From the NCBI GenBank assembly GCA_018697195.1, contig CM031857.1, forward strand, positions 94,692,545-94,756,544: 64,000 nt of DNA, written 5' to 3'. This document shows positions 35,244 through 46,400 of the stretch, in pieces. Both the position numbers and the translations under genes were made by a program. The notes under the pieces are model-generated. The model was not told the DNA's origin. It ran no database searches and saw only the letters and a program-made list of their open reading frames with translations. How positions within the stretch are numbered: position 1 is the first letter of the stretch; each line of letters starts with the position of its first letter. Origin of the DNA: Certhia americana. Its lineage: Eukaryota; Chordata; Aves; Passeriformes; Certhiidae.

Positions 35244-36838
35244 CCTCAAGCTGATAAAGCAAAATGATTTACAGAAATTAGGGATGTTATCATTATGGCT
35301 TCACAGAGCCTTAAAAATACTACTTTAGAGATAATGCGGAGATACAAGATTTGGAGGGGCTGTTCAAACTACTTTGCATTAAATAAATGCCCTAAATTAC
35401 TCTCTACACCTATGTTGCTCACAACTATCATGGAAGTATGGGAAACCAAACCTTGTGTATTCAAAGTTAGCCTTTTAAAATCCTGAACTCCTTTGCACTT
35501 CTTCCAAGGGAAATTCTCATTCAGTGATGGGAAACCTGAACAAAAACGTGTTTTATGTGAGTTAAACAGTGGAGCTAGAGCACACACTAATTTCACTTCG
35601 AGGCTGACTTTTGGGCTGTTGAAAACAGTGGGATGTGTTAGATGTGATAAAATGTGTCACCTTGAGTTCCACAAGAAAAACAGATCTTAACGTATATTGA
35701 GGTGCAGTGTCTAAAACAGCACTATACTCACTAAGGTCTGGCTTCTCATTACAAACCTGCAAAGCCTCAAATCTAGAAATGTCTTGAGTTGTCAGATTTC
35801 TTATAATCATGAAATATACTGTATTGAGGCATGTGAAAATTTTATTATTCACTACGCAAATATCGGTACTGACAGAACAAAGAAAAAAACCCAACCTTTT
35901 CTCTCTAGTTGATTTCAGCTAAACATAAAATATTTTTGCAAAGACATTATTAATTTTGCTTCAGCATGAACTAGAGAGCGGTAATCAGTGAACAAGTGTA
36001 AGATTAAACTGCATTAAATAGAAGATGCTTTCATGACTAGAAAAACACAAATATGTTTCAATGAGTTTGTGCAGGTGTTAATTTTTGGTTTGTTATGTTT
36101 GGGGTTTGTTACTAAGTCTTGGAACAGGGGGATGATTGCTTTGAAACCCCTGGAGAGAACCAGATGACAGAGTTCCAGAAAAGCTAGGAACCTTTCTAAA
36201 CAAACACACTCCCTGCAGAGAGAATCAGAGCTGTTGATCTTCTCAGCAAAAACACTACCTAAATGTAGCCACAGTTAATTATATCCTGTTGACAAGAGGC
36301 ACCTAAAACACCAAGCATTTTATCATCCTGCAATAGCATACAAATGGCAAGTTTTGACAAGTATCTATTTGTTGTTTTCAGAATTTGCATTGAATATGAC
36401 AAGTGTACTTTAACTATTATGCCTCAGTGCTATTTAGTCAATCATCCTTTACTTCTGAAGTTAATTTTAGATCAGATAAACATGCCCAGATCTGTAGCTT
36501 ATGTGATATCAATAAAGGTTTCAGGTCTTAGGAAGAACGTTAACAGAGTGGTTGTGGCCAAAGCTATAAAACACTTGATTAATGCTTTTACATCCACAAG
36601 AATAATAGAAATGGAAGACTTTTGTTTCATGCTATAAATTCATTCATTGCAGGAGAGCTATAGCATTGCCCTTCCATTTAGATATCATAGCTCTGTCCAT
36701 TAGCTCTGGATGAAAAAATGAATTTTTTCCCATTTGAAACCTTTATGGTCTTAGGTGATACTAGATAGTATGAACTTTAAAACATGGCTTTTTATCATGG
36801 ACAAATATGATTTTTAGCTCAGTGATCTACTCTACAAG

Positions 36839-36859
36839 AAAAAAAAAAAAAAAAAAAAA
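36839..36859 (+). repeat. Poly(A) tract
   Basis: A run of 21 A after CTACAAG. No retroposed body recognised to its left. Confidence 0.9.
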
Positions 36860-39800
36860 GGAGTTCAAACCCAAATCTCTCTTTTCTGAACCAAGATCTC
36901 TTTTAATACTCATTAAAGTATGGGTCTGTGGATGGAAATACCACGAAGCAGTGTATTTAACTACTGAGATTCAAACAAGAACAGAAAAGGTAAGCCTAGG
37001 TAATTTAACTTTTTTGGCCTAAAGAATAAAGATGCATTCTTTCAAAAGAGGAGCAGAGAAGGCCAACAGTGGAAACAAGCACACATATTCAAGAAGACTT
37101 CATGGGCAAGGTAAAGTACACCTCAAGAGCATTGTGGTCAATCTAACACATTATTTTCATGTTCCTTCTGGATATGGAAGTTAAGATCTGAAATATACAT
37201 AGAAATTGTCCTTAAGAATTCAGAATTATTTCTGAAACAGAAGACAGTGGAAACATATCTAGCCTTATCACACAGTTCTAAGCACCTTGGGGTTTTGTTC
37301 CCAAGATATTTTTTTGATTTTTTTTTACTAAAAATCCCATTGTCAAAAGGATTTCTAAGATTTTCTGTCAATATTACGTTTCATGCAGGTTCTTCTTTTT
37401 TTTTTTTTTTCCCTCTGTATTCTGATAAAAGCAGAAACTGATATTGGTGACATGGATAACTAAAGGAATAGTATTCATGATCAAAGGACCATTTTGAGAC
37501 TAGAAAATTAAGGCTCGCTTCTTTTTAAGACAGATACTCAGAAAAGCAGAGGAAGAGGGAAAATTATAAAGATGAAAGAAATCACACAGTATTGTACTTT
37601 TCTATATTGCATATACGAAAAACAAAACAAAGCAAACAGTCAAAGTTGAGGAATGTAGCATACTTTAGTAATTGTTTCCAAACTTTCTTTAAAGAGAATG
37701 ATGTTCAGCCCCTCATGAGGGCTTGAATTTTCTTAAGGAATAGTGTTGGTATTACAGTGAGATGGGAAAGGACCAAAGGTTAGTCAGATAAGCTTTTTGA
37801 CTTGCATTTCATGAACACATTTTAGTTTCACAGTCTCATATACCTCTTATAACTCTTAGTCATATACCTCATATCTTTTAATGAAAATCTTCTACTGTGT
37901 CACCTCTTTCAACCAGAAGCCCCTCCAAAGCACTAAAGTCCTCTCACTCCCTAAGGAACATTGAAATGCATAGATTAGGCTGATTTACTATGCAATTGGT
38001 GAATTTTAGCACTGTGAAATTATTGTAAAGTAAGTTAAAATCAAAATCAAAACCTAAACCTGAAAAAAACAATAGTTTGGACAATTGTATGTAAAACAAA
38101 TCTAAATGGATACAGCATGATTGAAGTCACCAAGAAACAACTGAAACACAGAAATCAGAGGAGGAGATCTCCCTGTTTCCTCTTGTTGCTAGCCTGAGAA
38201 ATTCTCTCTGGAAGGTAAACATGTTGTACACTTATGTAGTAGCAACTAATGCTATGTGTAAAAATCAGTACTTATCAGAGTTTACACTCTCCACTAACAC
38301 AGCTTAAACAAGAAAGGCTGTCCTCCACTGTCAAGCATTGCCCTCAAGATTCCAACCTTACTTGCTTTAAAGCAGCAGGTGATTCTCCTTTATGTCCTTC
38401 TAAAAAAAAACTTAAATGAAAGGTCAGTAAGATGTATATCTATCTACTTAAAATTGGCACATACAAGTCTACACTTCCAAAAATAAAATCAGCTTCCCCA
38501 ATTAATTAATAATTAATCAAGCATTAGCATTCAACTTGTTCATGTTTTTATCATAGAAATATATTTAATATGTTATATGTATTATATGTTATATATATAT
38601 TTAATATATTTAGACTAAATTTACCCCTTCTTAGTAGAATGTGGTTTCAGTTCTAGCCAGGACTTAAACTATTGTCAAAAATAATCTTGTTTTAGTATTT
38701 CTGATGTGAATCAAGCCCAAAAATGCTAAAAATTTTGTTTCTTGCAGGTTCTCCAGTTAGACCTGGAGCTGAATCAAGGTTCAGATAAGTTCCAGAAAAT
38801 TATATACATTTCAATAGCAGAACTGAAATACTAAGGCATTTATTATTCTCCAATCACATTGCTCTCAGGTGAAAGGAATATATCTAATCTTTTAAAACGC
38901 ATATTTTAAGGATCTGTTTTCTTGTGTTTCAGACAAATAAGTTTTGGGGGTTTCTGGGTTTGTTCTGCTGTTTCTGGAAAAGATGCAATTGAAACGTTGT
39001 TCAGTTCAGTGTGTCAGAAACTAGCGCCTCCAAATGCCTGTGGGCAATTCTTCTACAGTGGCAATTGTGCTGCTCATACAGCAGCTGAATCTGATAGAGA
39101 GGTCTTGCACTCTGATGTTGGCTTTGGCTATTTTCCCAAGTGCTTTTCTTTCTCTATTTTTAATAAGACAGTTGTGGTTTAGAAAGATATAAGGAAACTA
39201 GGCTAAAGGATACACGAAAGATCTCTCTGGTACCCAAGCTGCAGTAGCCATAGGCGTGTTACCATACAATGGTGGTTTGCTAAGTATTTCCATTCTTGTT
39301 AAACAGAGCAGGATCCAACAGAAACAGAATAGGAAGCAAATTTTAAAGTCAATATTTTAAAGCCCTTACCTTGTTTTTGCTTGCCCAGTATCTGTTTCCA
39401 AGGAAACAGAAGGAGAAGTCGGAACCACTAGTGAAGCAGCAATAAAAGCAAGCTCACCAGCCTTCAGTTTCTGGCTTCTTTCCTCTTTTTCCAGCTCCTG
39501 AACCCACATTTAACAAGGCCCCTGATAGTTTAGAATAACATAAAAAATAAATATAGTTTCATTCAATACTCATTTGCATATAAACAAAAGGGAGTTGGCA
39601 ACACAGTTGCTATTCAAGGTGGAAGTTTTTAACTGGAAATGGACTGGGGAATGGAGTTTGAAATAGGAGAACATATGGACCCATGAGATAATATTTTGGT
39701 GTGTAAGTCAGAGAAAATTATATCAAAAACAGTATTAAAGGCTCTTCCATAAAGTACAAAACAGAAAAATAGGAAGTGAATTGCAGACTTAATTATTTAT

Positions 39801-40577
39801 TACTTTTCAAGTGTTGTTTACTCTCCAGATGTCTCCAGGCTAAACAGGGGATGTTGTTTCATTTCCTCACCTGTCTGTGATGAAATATAGGGATTTATCA
39901 AAATTTGACCAGTTCAGAGTCTGATGAATTTTCAAACAAAGAAAAAGTTTAGGAATAATGTTGCAGACTGAGCTGCTTGGTGTGCACAGGACAAGGTTGA
40001 CAATTACTCCTACAAAAACGTTGCTTCCAGAACACACACTGAATATCAGAAAAACTGCTTAGACATTTTACTGAACAAATGGGTTTTATTTCAGGTTTGG
40101 GGCTGTTTGTGGGGTTTTTTTGGGTTAATTTTAGGATAATTAGTTTTATACAGAATAGCTATTTGTTATTCTTCTCACTATTTTTTGGCTAAAGAAATTT
40201 ATCTTGCCTTATATATTACACTGCACTGTACAAAGTTAAACTAAAGACAAAAAAAAGTAGGTAAAAAATAAGAATACTTCTAGTTTGGAGGGTCTCATTG
40301 TTATATATGACACCTAAATACACATATGGATACCAATGAATATAGAAACAGGAACTTTACACTTTAACTAAATACAAAGATATCTATTTCCTCCCAATGT
40401 GGACTTCAAATTTTGATCTTCAGTGATCACTACTGAGTCAGATTTGCCCCTGGCTTCTGAAAGCTGAATTCTGCTTGGCATAAGAAAGTTACAAAAATAG
40501 GATTACTCTTACACTCACACACACAATGGAATGCAAGACAGCAACGTGATCTCAACTGCAGTACATCAATGTCAGAA

Positions 40578-40631
40578 ATAGATAGATGGGATAGATAGAT
40601 AGGTAGGTAGGTAGGTAGGTAGGTAGGTAGG

Positions 40632-40717
<86 letters not shown>
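40578..40717 (+). repeat. Compound (AGGT)n/(AGAT)n microsatellite
   Basis: An imperfect GATA start (40578-40600) leads to eight AGGT units (40601-40632) and then about 21 uninterrupted AGAT units up to 40717. The long pure run predicts high length polymorphism. The minus-strand open frame with repeated YLSI across it is a by-product of the repeat, not a protein gene. Confidence 0.98.
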
Positions 40718-41499
40718 CCCAAGCAGAAAAAGGGATTAAAAACAATATCTGAAACGCCACATAGCAATATTGCATCTATCGTAATCAGACCTCTTCTGCA
40801 GCATGAAAATCCCTGGAGCCTCATGAATATTCCAGTCTTGTTACACCAGAACTATTGCTTTCTCAAGTATCCTTTCTAGAGAAGTATTGATTTGCAAGTA
40901 GGTAATAAGCCTGATTCACACAACTGAGTTTCTAATTTATGTATCTCATCCTCTGTTATTTCCATTTATGATTATGGGAGTCAGCTGTGCTTTTATGTTA
41001 TGCTTTAAGAATTTCAAAATACTCAACCAATAATCTTTTAAACTCTAGTTTAAATTCACTAGTTCTGTCATAGGGGCTGTTATGTCATGGAATTTGGAAC
41101 ACTTCAGCAGTTTGTGCAGATCAAAGACTTTTTCAGGCTTAGTTTTATCATATATCATATAGCTTCATGTCAAATCCAAAAAACATCAACTTGTCGCTGA
41201 ACCAGTTCATAGGAGCAGTAACAAGGATCCTGGGCAAAACATCGTAAAATAATAAGTTTCTGTGTCCTGCTCCTAAGCTGGAAGATTCCTATGGAGGAGG
41301 GTAAAATGCAAACTGCATCTTAGAAAGGTGGCAATTTATACTTATGTAGTTAGACAGACTGGCAGCATTTTTTATTTACTTTCATCCAACTGATTTGCAT
41401 CTTGCTTGACAATGTTCAAGAAAATTGTGTTTTACATGAACTGCAGACCAAAAAGCTTCTATAAATTCAATAGTATTTATCAGACTATGTTAACCTAGG
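40718..41499. other. Unique sequence, nothing recognised
   Basis: No gene or repeat family recognised between the microsatellite and the composite ERV region. Confidence 0.5.
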
Positions 41500-41948
41500 G
41501 AACTGCATTGAATTTAAGTTACCAGGTGATAGTGGGAGTCCACAGCCTGGTCTCTGAGTAAAGGCCAGGACTGCCCCATGCTGGACACAGATGCTTCCAG
41601 ATGGCTTGCAGGATACAGCTGAGCCAAACAGGCAGGGTTCAGCCAAAACTGGTGGCACCTCTGGGAAAATACTTTTAAAAAATGTCATCAGAAAAAACAA
41701 ATAGAGTGAGAAACAGAGGAAACACCAAAATCATAGTAGGAGAAGGTGCTTGAGGCACTGGAGAAGAGTATGGAGAAGACTACAGTGGAGCAGGCTGTCC
41801 CCCTCTAGCTCATGAGGGACCATGACAAAGCAGATACCTACACTGCAGTCCACAGAGAATGTCACAGCAAAACAGGTGGGTGGATATTCTTGAAGGAACT
41901 GTGGCCCATGGAAAATCAATGCCAGAGAAGGGGAAATGTGTGAGATAA
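41500..41948 (+). mobile_element. ERV-derived repeat, left part, interrupted by an LTR
   Basis: The part from about 41740 reads as decayed GGAGAAGA...ACTGGAGCAGG-type units: GAGGCACTGGAGAAGAGTAT, TACAGTGGAGCAGGCTGTCC, CTACACTGCAGTCCACAGAG, AACTGTGGCCCATGGA. These recall a common avian retroelement region built from repeats of 'CTGTGGCCCATGGAGAAGACCCACACTGGAGCAGG'. That is my recollection of a family, not a search result. The copy continues on the other side of the LTR at 41949-42549 in the order expected. Its left limit is a guess and it encodes nothing. Confidence 0.55.
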
Positions 41949-42549
41949 TGTTCTAGTTTTGCCTAGGGTAGTTAATTTTATTCACAGTAGCTATTATAGA
42001 GCTGGGCTTGGAATTTTCCCTGAAAACAGTGTTGATTATATTGAAATATTTTTGTTATTGCTGAACCATTTATTCACATCATCAGGGCTTTTTCAGCCTC
42101 TCACCCCACCCCACCTGCAAGGAGACTGAGAATGCAAAAAACACTTGAGAGATGACATAGCTGGGACAGCTGACCCCAACTGACCTCTGGGATATCTCAC
42201 ACCGTATCCTATCCTGTTTCGCATGTAAAGCTGGGGGAAGGAGGAAAAGGAAGAGTGTAGATGGGTGTTCAGAGTGATGTTGTTTTCTTCCCAAGTCATT
42301 GTAACACACAATGGAGGCAGACTTTATTGAAGATGGCTGAAACCTGTTTGGTGATGGGAAGTGGGAATGAATTTCTTGCTTTGCTTAGCTTACATACACA
42401 GTTTTTGCATCATCTATTAAACTGTCTTTATTTCAACCCATGAATTTTCTTAATTTTATACTTTTGATTCTCTCTCCTACCCCGCAGGCTGAAAGACTGA
42501 GCAAGTGGCTCTGTGTGTATTAGTTATGATCTGGGTTTAAACCATGACA
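41949..42549 (+). mobile_element. Solo ERVL-like LTR nested in another repeat
   Basis: Starts TGTTCTAGTTTTGCCTAGGG and ends CTGGGTTTAAACCATGACA, so TG...CA. In between are GGGACAGCTGACCCCAACTG, then TCTGGGATATCTCACACCGT, a degenerate TATA region (CATGTAAAGC), and CTATTAAACTGTCTTTATTT followed by CAACCCATGAATTT. These blocks and their order match the family of the LTR at 29248-29838, here better preserved. The flanks read GATAA on the left and TCTAA on the right, agreeing at three of five positions, a possible decayed 5 bp target duplication. Sequence on both sides looks like two halves of a different element. Confidence 0.86.
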
Positions 42550-42840
42550 TCTAAAAAGAAACAGAGAAAAACTACTTTATGTTGACTGTAGTCCCCCAGG
42601 TCCCCCTGCACCTCTGGGTGGAGGCAGAGTCACGTGGAATAAAGAAGAGAAGTTGAAGCTGGAAGAGGTGGGAGGATAAAGTTGTTATTTTAATGTTCAT
42701 CTTTGTTTATCATTACCCAAATCTATTTTAGTCAGTGCTAAATGAAATTGTTTTCTTCAAGTCAAATATGGTTTGCCTGCAAGGATAATTTGTAAGCTAT
42801 CTCCCTATATTTATCTCAATGTATTTGTTTCCACATCTAA
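42550..42840 (+). mobile_element. ERV-derived repeat, right part, after the nested LTR
   Basis: CAGGTCCCCCTGCACCTCTG then GGTGGAGGCAGAG, AGAAGTTGAAGCTGGAAG and the later TTTATCTCAATGTAT follow the order I remember downstream of the GGAGCAGG units in the avian repeat described at 41500-41948 (CCCCCTGCACCGCTGGGGGGAGG, then GAAGTTGAGC, then TTATCTCAACCCA). The 600 bp LTR therefore separates two parts of one older element. The right limit is approximate. Confidence 0.55.
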
Positions 42841-43415
42841 CTTTCTCCCCTCTACAAGCAAGGAGGGAAGAGTGAACAAGCATCTGCATGGGTGTTTGAC
42901 TGTTGGCCAAAACTAACCCATCACAGGGGAAGTAAACTCAGCAATGATCATAATAAAAAAAAGAAAGGAATATAATAGTTGAAAAATATCTATTTTACAA
43001 TGGTGGTTAAGACTGTACCCACAAAGATATGAAACCAAAATATCAGTCAATCTATTTCACTAACTTCAATAGACCCACTCAATTTTAGAACGCTCACACA
43101 AGGAACTGTTACAAAATTCTGAATAAGTGTACCTAAAAAGTGGAAAAGAGAACAGAAAAAGAAAATATTAGACATTAAGGGTTTCAACAGTCCATACAGA
43201 ATAAACTAGCATTGGTTAGCATCACAGTACACATTTCTGATTCCAGTGGAAAGTTGCCCCCTGAACGATGTGGTTGTCAGCAACTAGAAAAACTGTGAAT
43301 ACTGTAAACAGATATCTGCTGAAATTCCTCCTTCACAACTTTTGTGAAGTTGCAGTTGGTACATAATCCACATCATTTGCAGTCCAATCAACTTTACATA
43401 CCTAGTTTTGTTAGT
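42841..43415. other. AT-rich unique sequence, nothing recognised
   Basis: No recognisable gene or repeat family. Confidence 0.5.
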
Positions 43416-43505
43416 ACATATATAGAATGTATTTTTATACATATATATAATATATATAATGTATATGTATATATATGTATATATATTACATATATGCACA
43501 TATGC
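43416..43505 (+). repeat. (TA)n-type imperfect microsatellite
   Basis: ATACATATATATAATATATA, GTATATGTATATATATGTAT and CATATATGCACATATG units. Able to unwind easily and probably length-variable. Confidence 0.9.
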
Positions 43506-43924
43506 AAAAAAAAGTTCTTTTCTATGTTCTAAGTATTTATTATAACTAAATACCCATGTGAATTAAAGTTAGTTATGCTGAGTTCATTGTTACTTAGTTA
43601 CAATTATCTTTAGAAATAAACTATTTTTAAAAGGTAATTTATACGTTAGTTTAAATGCTAAGATATTTTTTATTAAATTATCTAAAATGTGTTGTTCTTA
43701 TGTCTTAACTTATTGATATCCTGTTCTTTAAATGAAAGCAAGTGTGTGAAAACTCCAGTGTTTATACATTTTAAGCAAACCTGATTTGACACAAATTCTG
43801 GCTTTTTTTTTCCTCTTCAGTAAATTCGTTTCATTTCTATATATTTCCACGGAATAGGTATATTCTGTGAAAGGTAAGAGACCTTCAGGCATCCCCAAAG
43901 CTAAATGCATTGCAAAGCAGGTAG
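43506..43924. other. AT-rich unique sequence, nothing recognised
   Basis: No recognisable gene or repeat family before the LTR. Confidence 0.5.
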
Positions 43925-44267
43925 TGTGAGGACTTAAAGAGAACCATGAACTGTCTCAAACCCCGTCCAAGAAACAAGTAACCATAACAGAAATTTAAGA
44001 CAAGCAGAGATGGCAAACAGAAAGGTGTAATTCCAGACCTAAATGGAGGAGAATGTTTGGAATTAGCACACCAGATAAGATTCCACTGTGCAGACTGGGA
44101 AAAGTGCTGACACAATCACAGGCCTGGTGAAGCAGGTCTGGGTGACCTATCTGGACAAAAATCCCTCCCACAGCAAATTTTGACAAAGGAAGTAGCTTCT
44201 TACACACATGTCATTCCAAGTTATGGGAATAGCACCTATGCCTCATGGATATCCAGGACTTGGACTG

Positions 44268-44274
44268 TATAAAA
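44268..44274 (+). promoter_or_regulatory. LTR TATA box
   Basis: TATAAAA about 340 bp into the LTR and 235 bp before its AATAAA. The arrangement fits a U3 core promoter. Activity is unknown. Confidence 0.6.
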
Positions 44275-44382
44275 GTGGTACTTCCTGAGAACATTTGGGA
44301 GCCCCCCCACACTGAACAGATCAGGGTGACGGACTAGATTTGCAAGAATCCATGTGGTGGTGATGTCTTTTGTTTAATATCT

Positions 44383-44475
44383 GTTTTTCTCTCTCTCTTT
44401 TACTTTCATTTACTCTCTTTCTCTTCCTTCCCCCATACTCCCCCTTTCTATTCCCCTCTCCCTCTCTCTCTCTCA
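44383..44475 (+). repeat. Polypyrimidine tract within LTR
   Basis: Nearly all C and T on the plus strand (TTTCTCTCTCTCTTTTAC, then CTCTTTCTCTTCCTTCCCCC and CCCTCTCCCTCTCTCTCTCT), between the TATA box and AATAAA of the same LTR. Confidence 0.9.
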
Positions 44476-44502
44476 CTTGCTCCCCACTTACATTTAATTT
44501 TA

Positions 44503-44508
44503 AATAAA
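44503..44508 (+). promoter_or_regulatory. LTR polyadenylation signal AATAAA
   Basis: AATAAA within TTTTAAATAAAATCTCTAC, followed by a T/G-rich stretch, as expected at the R/U5 part of an LTR. Confidence 0.6.
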
Positions 44509-44590
44509 ATCTCTACTATTGACTTTGGTATGTGGTCTCATTTTCACCTTAGTTTGGGTAGGGGCACCTCTTAATAAGCACATCCTAACA

Positions 44591-46129
44591 GGCACATCTA
44601 GATTCATTGTACAGTTCTCTTGCTAAAAATCAGAGCTTGTTTTTCCCTCTTTCCAGAGTATATACCTCAAGGCATTATTGATTTACTTACATTGACAAGG
44701 CATTATTGACATAAATTGACATTTCAGTCTTGCCCCTCTTTGGCTTGGTATTGCTTTCTTTGAAGGAAACCAGCCATTCTGCAGTAACCAAAGATTTAGA
44801 ACTGCAACAACACTGAGAATTTCAAATTGTTAAACATCATCTTTTGTTAGTAGCTTATTGTCACATATTACATAAGCTACTCCCTTACTCTCATAAAAGG
44901 TCATTAAAAAGTGGACATAATTTCAAAGACACTAGAAGTCATCCAAATGGCTTCATATAGAGATTAATCAAGTTACAAGAAAATACTACAGACAATATGA
45001 ATACCTATAGGACAGGAAAGATGGAAGTCTGTTGTAGCAGTTACTGCAGTATCAAACAATGAGCAAGACTTTATGATGTAAGTAGAAATTACCTAATAGA
45101 GAACCACAGTTTAGTAGTACTTCCTTAGACATATGATTTTTCTAGTTGTTTTTGTTGTTGGAAATGTTTTTGTAGTTTGAAAGTTGTACTAAGGACTATT
45201 AGATACTTTGCAAGTAGTTCTGTAGCATATTTCTCACTTCATCTTACAGTACTTCAGTTTTATAGAGATATTCACCTGAAACAAATTAGGTAGAAAATTA
45301 TCATACCTGAAGTATAATGTTAGAAATGATTTTCCTCTTTTTGCAAACTACAAAGCACATTAGTTACATTGCTCAGACTTTAGCACTTCAGTGGGAAAAT
45401 GTATTCTCCCAATTCTCCCAGTGTTTTTGAATCATGTAAACTGTAAACAGTTAAGAGTTGGGGGAAAGGAGAACCCACAGAGTGATCATTATCCTCTTGA
45501 TTCTTCAGAGGAAGTGTCACCTAAGCATGGAGCATATTCCACGTTTGCAGAGAAAAAGTTTTCCACTCATCAACACTGTTGCCATTTGGGATATTAGAGA
45601 TTACCTTACAGATTTATGTTGAGCTGTCACCAGACACATGTGAACATCACCTTTAAGTAACACTAGATATCTACTTAGGATCAACTGAATTGAAAGCATT
45701 TGAAAACTGCAAGTTGGAACTCTAAAACCCTGTTTGGTGTTCTCTAGCATTTGAGCAATGTCCTGGTTATAATGTTCATGAGGATGACTTGCAAAAAAAA
45801 AAAAAATTAAAGAATTCCTTGACTCTATAACTTCCTCAGAAAGAAGGAACTTTATATTCTGTCTTCTGACACTGCTTTTAGAGGTTAAATCAATCCCAGA
45901 TTCAGTTGTTTACAATAGAAAACTGGAATTCAGCTCAATAATAAAGACAAATGTGGATATCTGCAGGTCAGATGGTGTCTAAGCTTATATTAATATCAAC
46001 ATGCAGTAGTTGGAGAAGTTAGCAGAGCTAGTGAAAAACTAAAAAACCCCAAAAGCATCTCAGCTGAAAAGATCTCTGAATTCCTTGGGCTCAGAACCTG
46101 GATTGCTATATCCTTGGTCTGGAAATGAC
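44591..46129. other. Unique sequence, nothing recognised
   Basis: Contains a short 28 bp-period repeat of AAGGCATTATTGA (44669 and 44697) and an A13 run (45794-45806). No gene recognised. Confidence 0.5.
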
Positions 46130-46400
46130 TACTATGTCAGGGCACCACAAGGGCCTGCAGCCCTCCTTGGCAGTCACTAAGGACAGCTGCGGTAGGTCCT
46201 CACTCCAGGACACCTATCCGAGAACATCCCGCAAGGGAACAGGGCTGGAACTGGGCTGGGGGCACTGACCACAGCCGGTCTAGAGGCTAGTGATTTCTTG
46301 GCAAGACTGGTTACAGGACAGTGCCAAGGCTCAGATAAGAACCATTTCTGTGGACTGGAACCAGTCAGGGTCCACAGGACCCATGACCAGAGCTAGATAT
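46130..46400. other. GC-richer island of unknown nature
   Basis: This stretch stands out from its surroundings by base composition and by several CpGs (AGCTGCGGTAGG, CTATCCGAGAAC, ATCCCGCAAGGG, CACAGCCGGTCTAG). It has no open frame of note. It may be an unrecognised retroelement remnant, because the other GC-richer patches of the window are retroelements, or a small regulatory element. I cannot decide between these. Confidence 0.45.

Larger units (their letters stand above)
29839..40577. other. Long AT-rich unique stretch, minor repeats only
   Basis: About 10.7 kb with no supported gene or recognised transposable element. It contains a short hairpin (31936-31960), a locally duplicated 17-mer AATGTTACTATTTGACT (31109-31125 and 31148-31164), an A/T-rich simple tract (32475-32530) and T or A runs at 35222-35243, 36839-36859 and 37395-37411. 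Open frames at 33473-33925, 36344-36637 and 38922-39182 show no recognisable domain. A few GT-AG-like sites exist (for example near 34955 and 36990) but no exon can be supported. Confidence 0.55.
43925..44590 (+). mobile_element. ERV LTR with visible promoter and poly(A) signals
   Basis: Proposed limits TGTGAGGACTTAAAGAGAAC to AAGCACATCCTAACA (TG...CA, about 666 bp). LTR landmarks follow in correct order: TATAAAA at 44268-44274 within GGACTGTATAAAAGTGG, a GGGAGCCCCCCC start of an R-like region, a long polypyrimidine stretch (44383-44475), AATAAA at 44503-44508, and a U5-like GTATGTGGTCTCATTTTCACC. No clear target-site duplication was found, so the ends may be off by some bases. No retroviral protein adjoins it, so it is probably a solo LTR. 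It belongs to a different family from the other LTRs in the window. Confidence 0.68.

Noticed and set aside
39390..39425. Palindromic GTTTCCAAGGAAAC as a regulatory site
   Set aside because: It contains a TTCC...GGAA arrangement seen in several transcription-factor sites, but a single 14 bp palindrome without context is not evidence.
40552..40824. Minus-strand frame rich in YLSI repeats
   Set aside because: Produced by the AGAT/AGGT microsatellite.
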